NCBI GenBank assembly: GCA_019312705.1
Contig: JAFDCW010000050.1
Span: 1-13,167 of the forward strand
Source: Deltaproteobacteria bacterium
Lineage (GTDB): Bacteria; Myxococcota; Polyangia; Polyangiales; B10-G4
Direction: 5' to 3'
Length of the DNA stretch: 13,167 bases
The notes beneath the pieces were generated by a model, which had not been told where the DNA came from, did not search any database, and saw only the letters and a program-made list of their open reading frames with translations. This document shows, piece after piece, positions 13,136 to 13,167 of this stretch (position 1 is its first letter; every line of letters begins with the position of its first letter). A program made the position numbers and the translations under genes.

Positions 13136-13167
13136 TCAGTAAAGCTCGAGCACTTCGTCTGCGGTCA
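13136..13167 (-). CDS. Possible C-terminal end of a leftward gene cut by the window edge
   Basis: On the minus strand the last bases read ...T-A-D-E-V-L-E-L-Y followed by TGA at 13138-13136. The composition looks like the end of a real helical protein, and the preceding base use differs from the repetitive spacer. Only nine codons are visible, so the product cannot be identified and the call rests on plausibility alone. Confidence 0.3.
   Translation of the reverse strand, partial: TADEVLELY

Noticed and set aside
1..13167. A defence, secretion, CRISPR or biosynthetic gene system
   Set aside because: No recognisable nuclease/toxin pair, transposase, integrase, repeat-spacer array or biosynthetic core enzyme is present. 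The recognised enzymes are housekeeping and the rest are unassigned membrane or scaffold proteins.

Overview
This is a very GC-rich, densely packed bacterial chromosome segment. It most resembles a myxobacterium (Myxococcota). The reasons are a PilZ domain of the Myxococcus-type paralogous family joined to an Ala/Glu coiled coil and PEGA domains, a HEAT-only exported protein, a sigma-54-like promoter, and frequent GTG/TTG starts. The lineage is an inference from gene style; no marker gene is present to settle it. I see no rRNA, tRNA, CRISPR array or insertion sequence.

Layout. Positions 1-60 hold a likely terminator for the leftward genes. Positions 61-2711 are a leftward, tightly coupled group: a rhodanese-domain protein, then folK (HPPK, folate synthesis), then a PilZ/coiled-coil/TM/PEGA protein. 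Starting 46 bp away in the opposite direction, xseA (exonuclease VII large subunit) overlaps aroE (shikimate dehydrogenase) by 4 bp. A 165-bp gap (5097-5261) is rich in inverted repeats and carries a good sigma-54-type promoter candidate. It precedes a 776-residue HEAT-repeat protein (5262-7592). Next come a small unknown protein (7688-7954) and an eight-helix membrane protein (7951-8772), linked by an ATGA overlap. A leftward pair follows: a 988-residue membrane protein with a fused spermidine-synthase-like domain and TPR tail (9370-12336), and a DUF2452 protein (8799-9338). A divergent intergenic region with a phased TGTCA array leads to a small single-pass membrane protein (12499-12969). 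The window ends in a degenerate duplicated stretch and what may be the last codons of a leftward gene.

How the genes work together. folK, aroE and xseA are ordinary housekeeping genes (folate, aromatic amino acids, DNA repair). The rest are envelope or membrane proteins of unknown function. I found no convincing defence, secretion or biosynthetic system. The most unusual items are the PilZ gene that starts mid-domain directly after the folK stop codon and in the same frame, the structured region before the HEAT gene, the TGTCA array, and the stand-alone membrane-sensor-like protein coupled to a small unknown protein.
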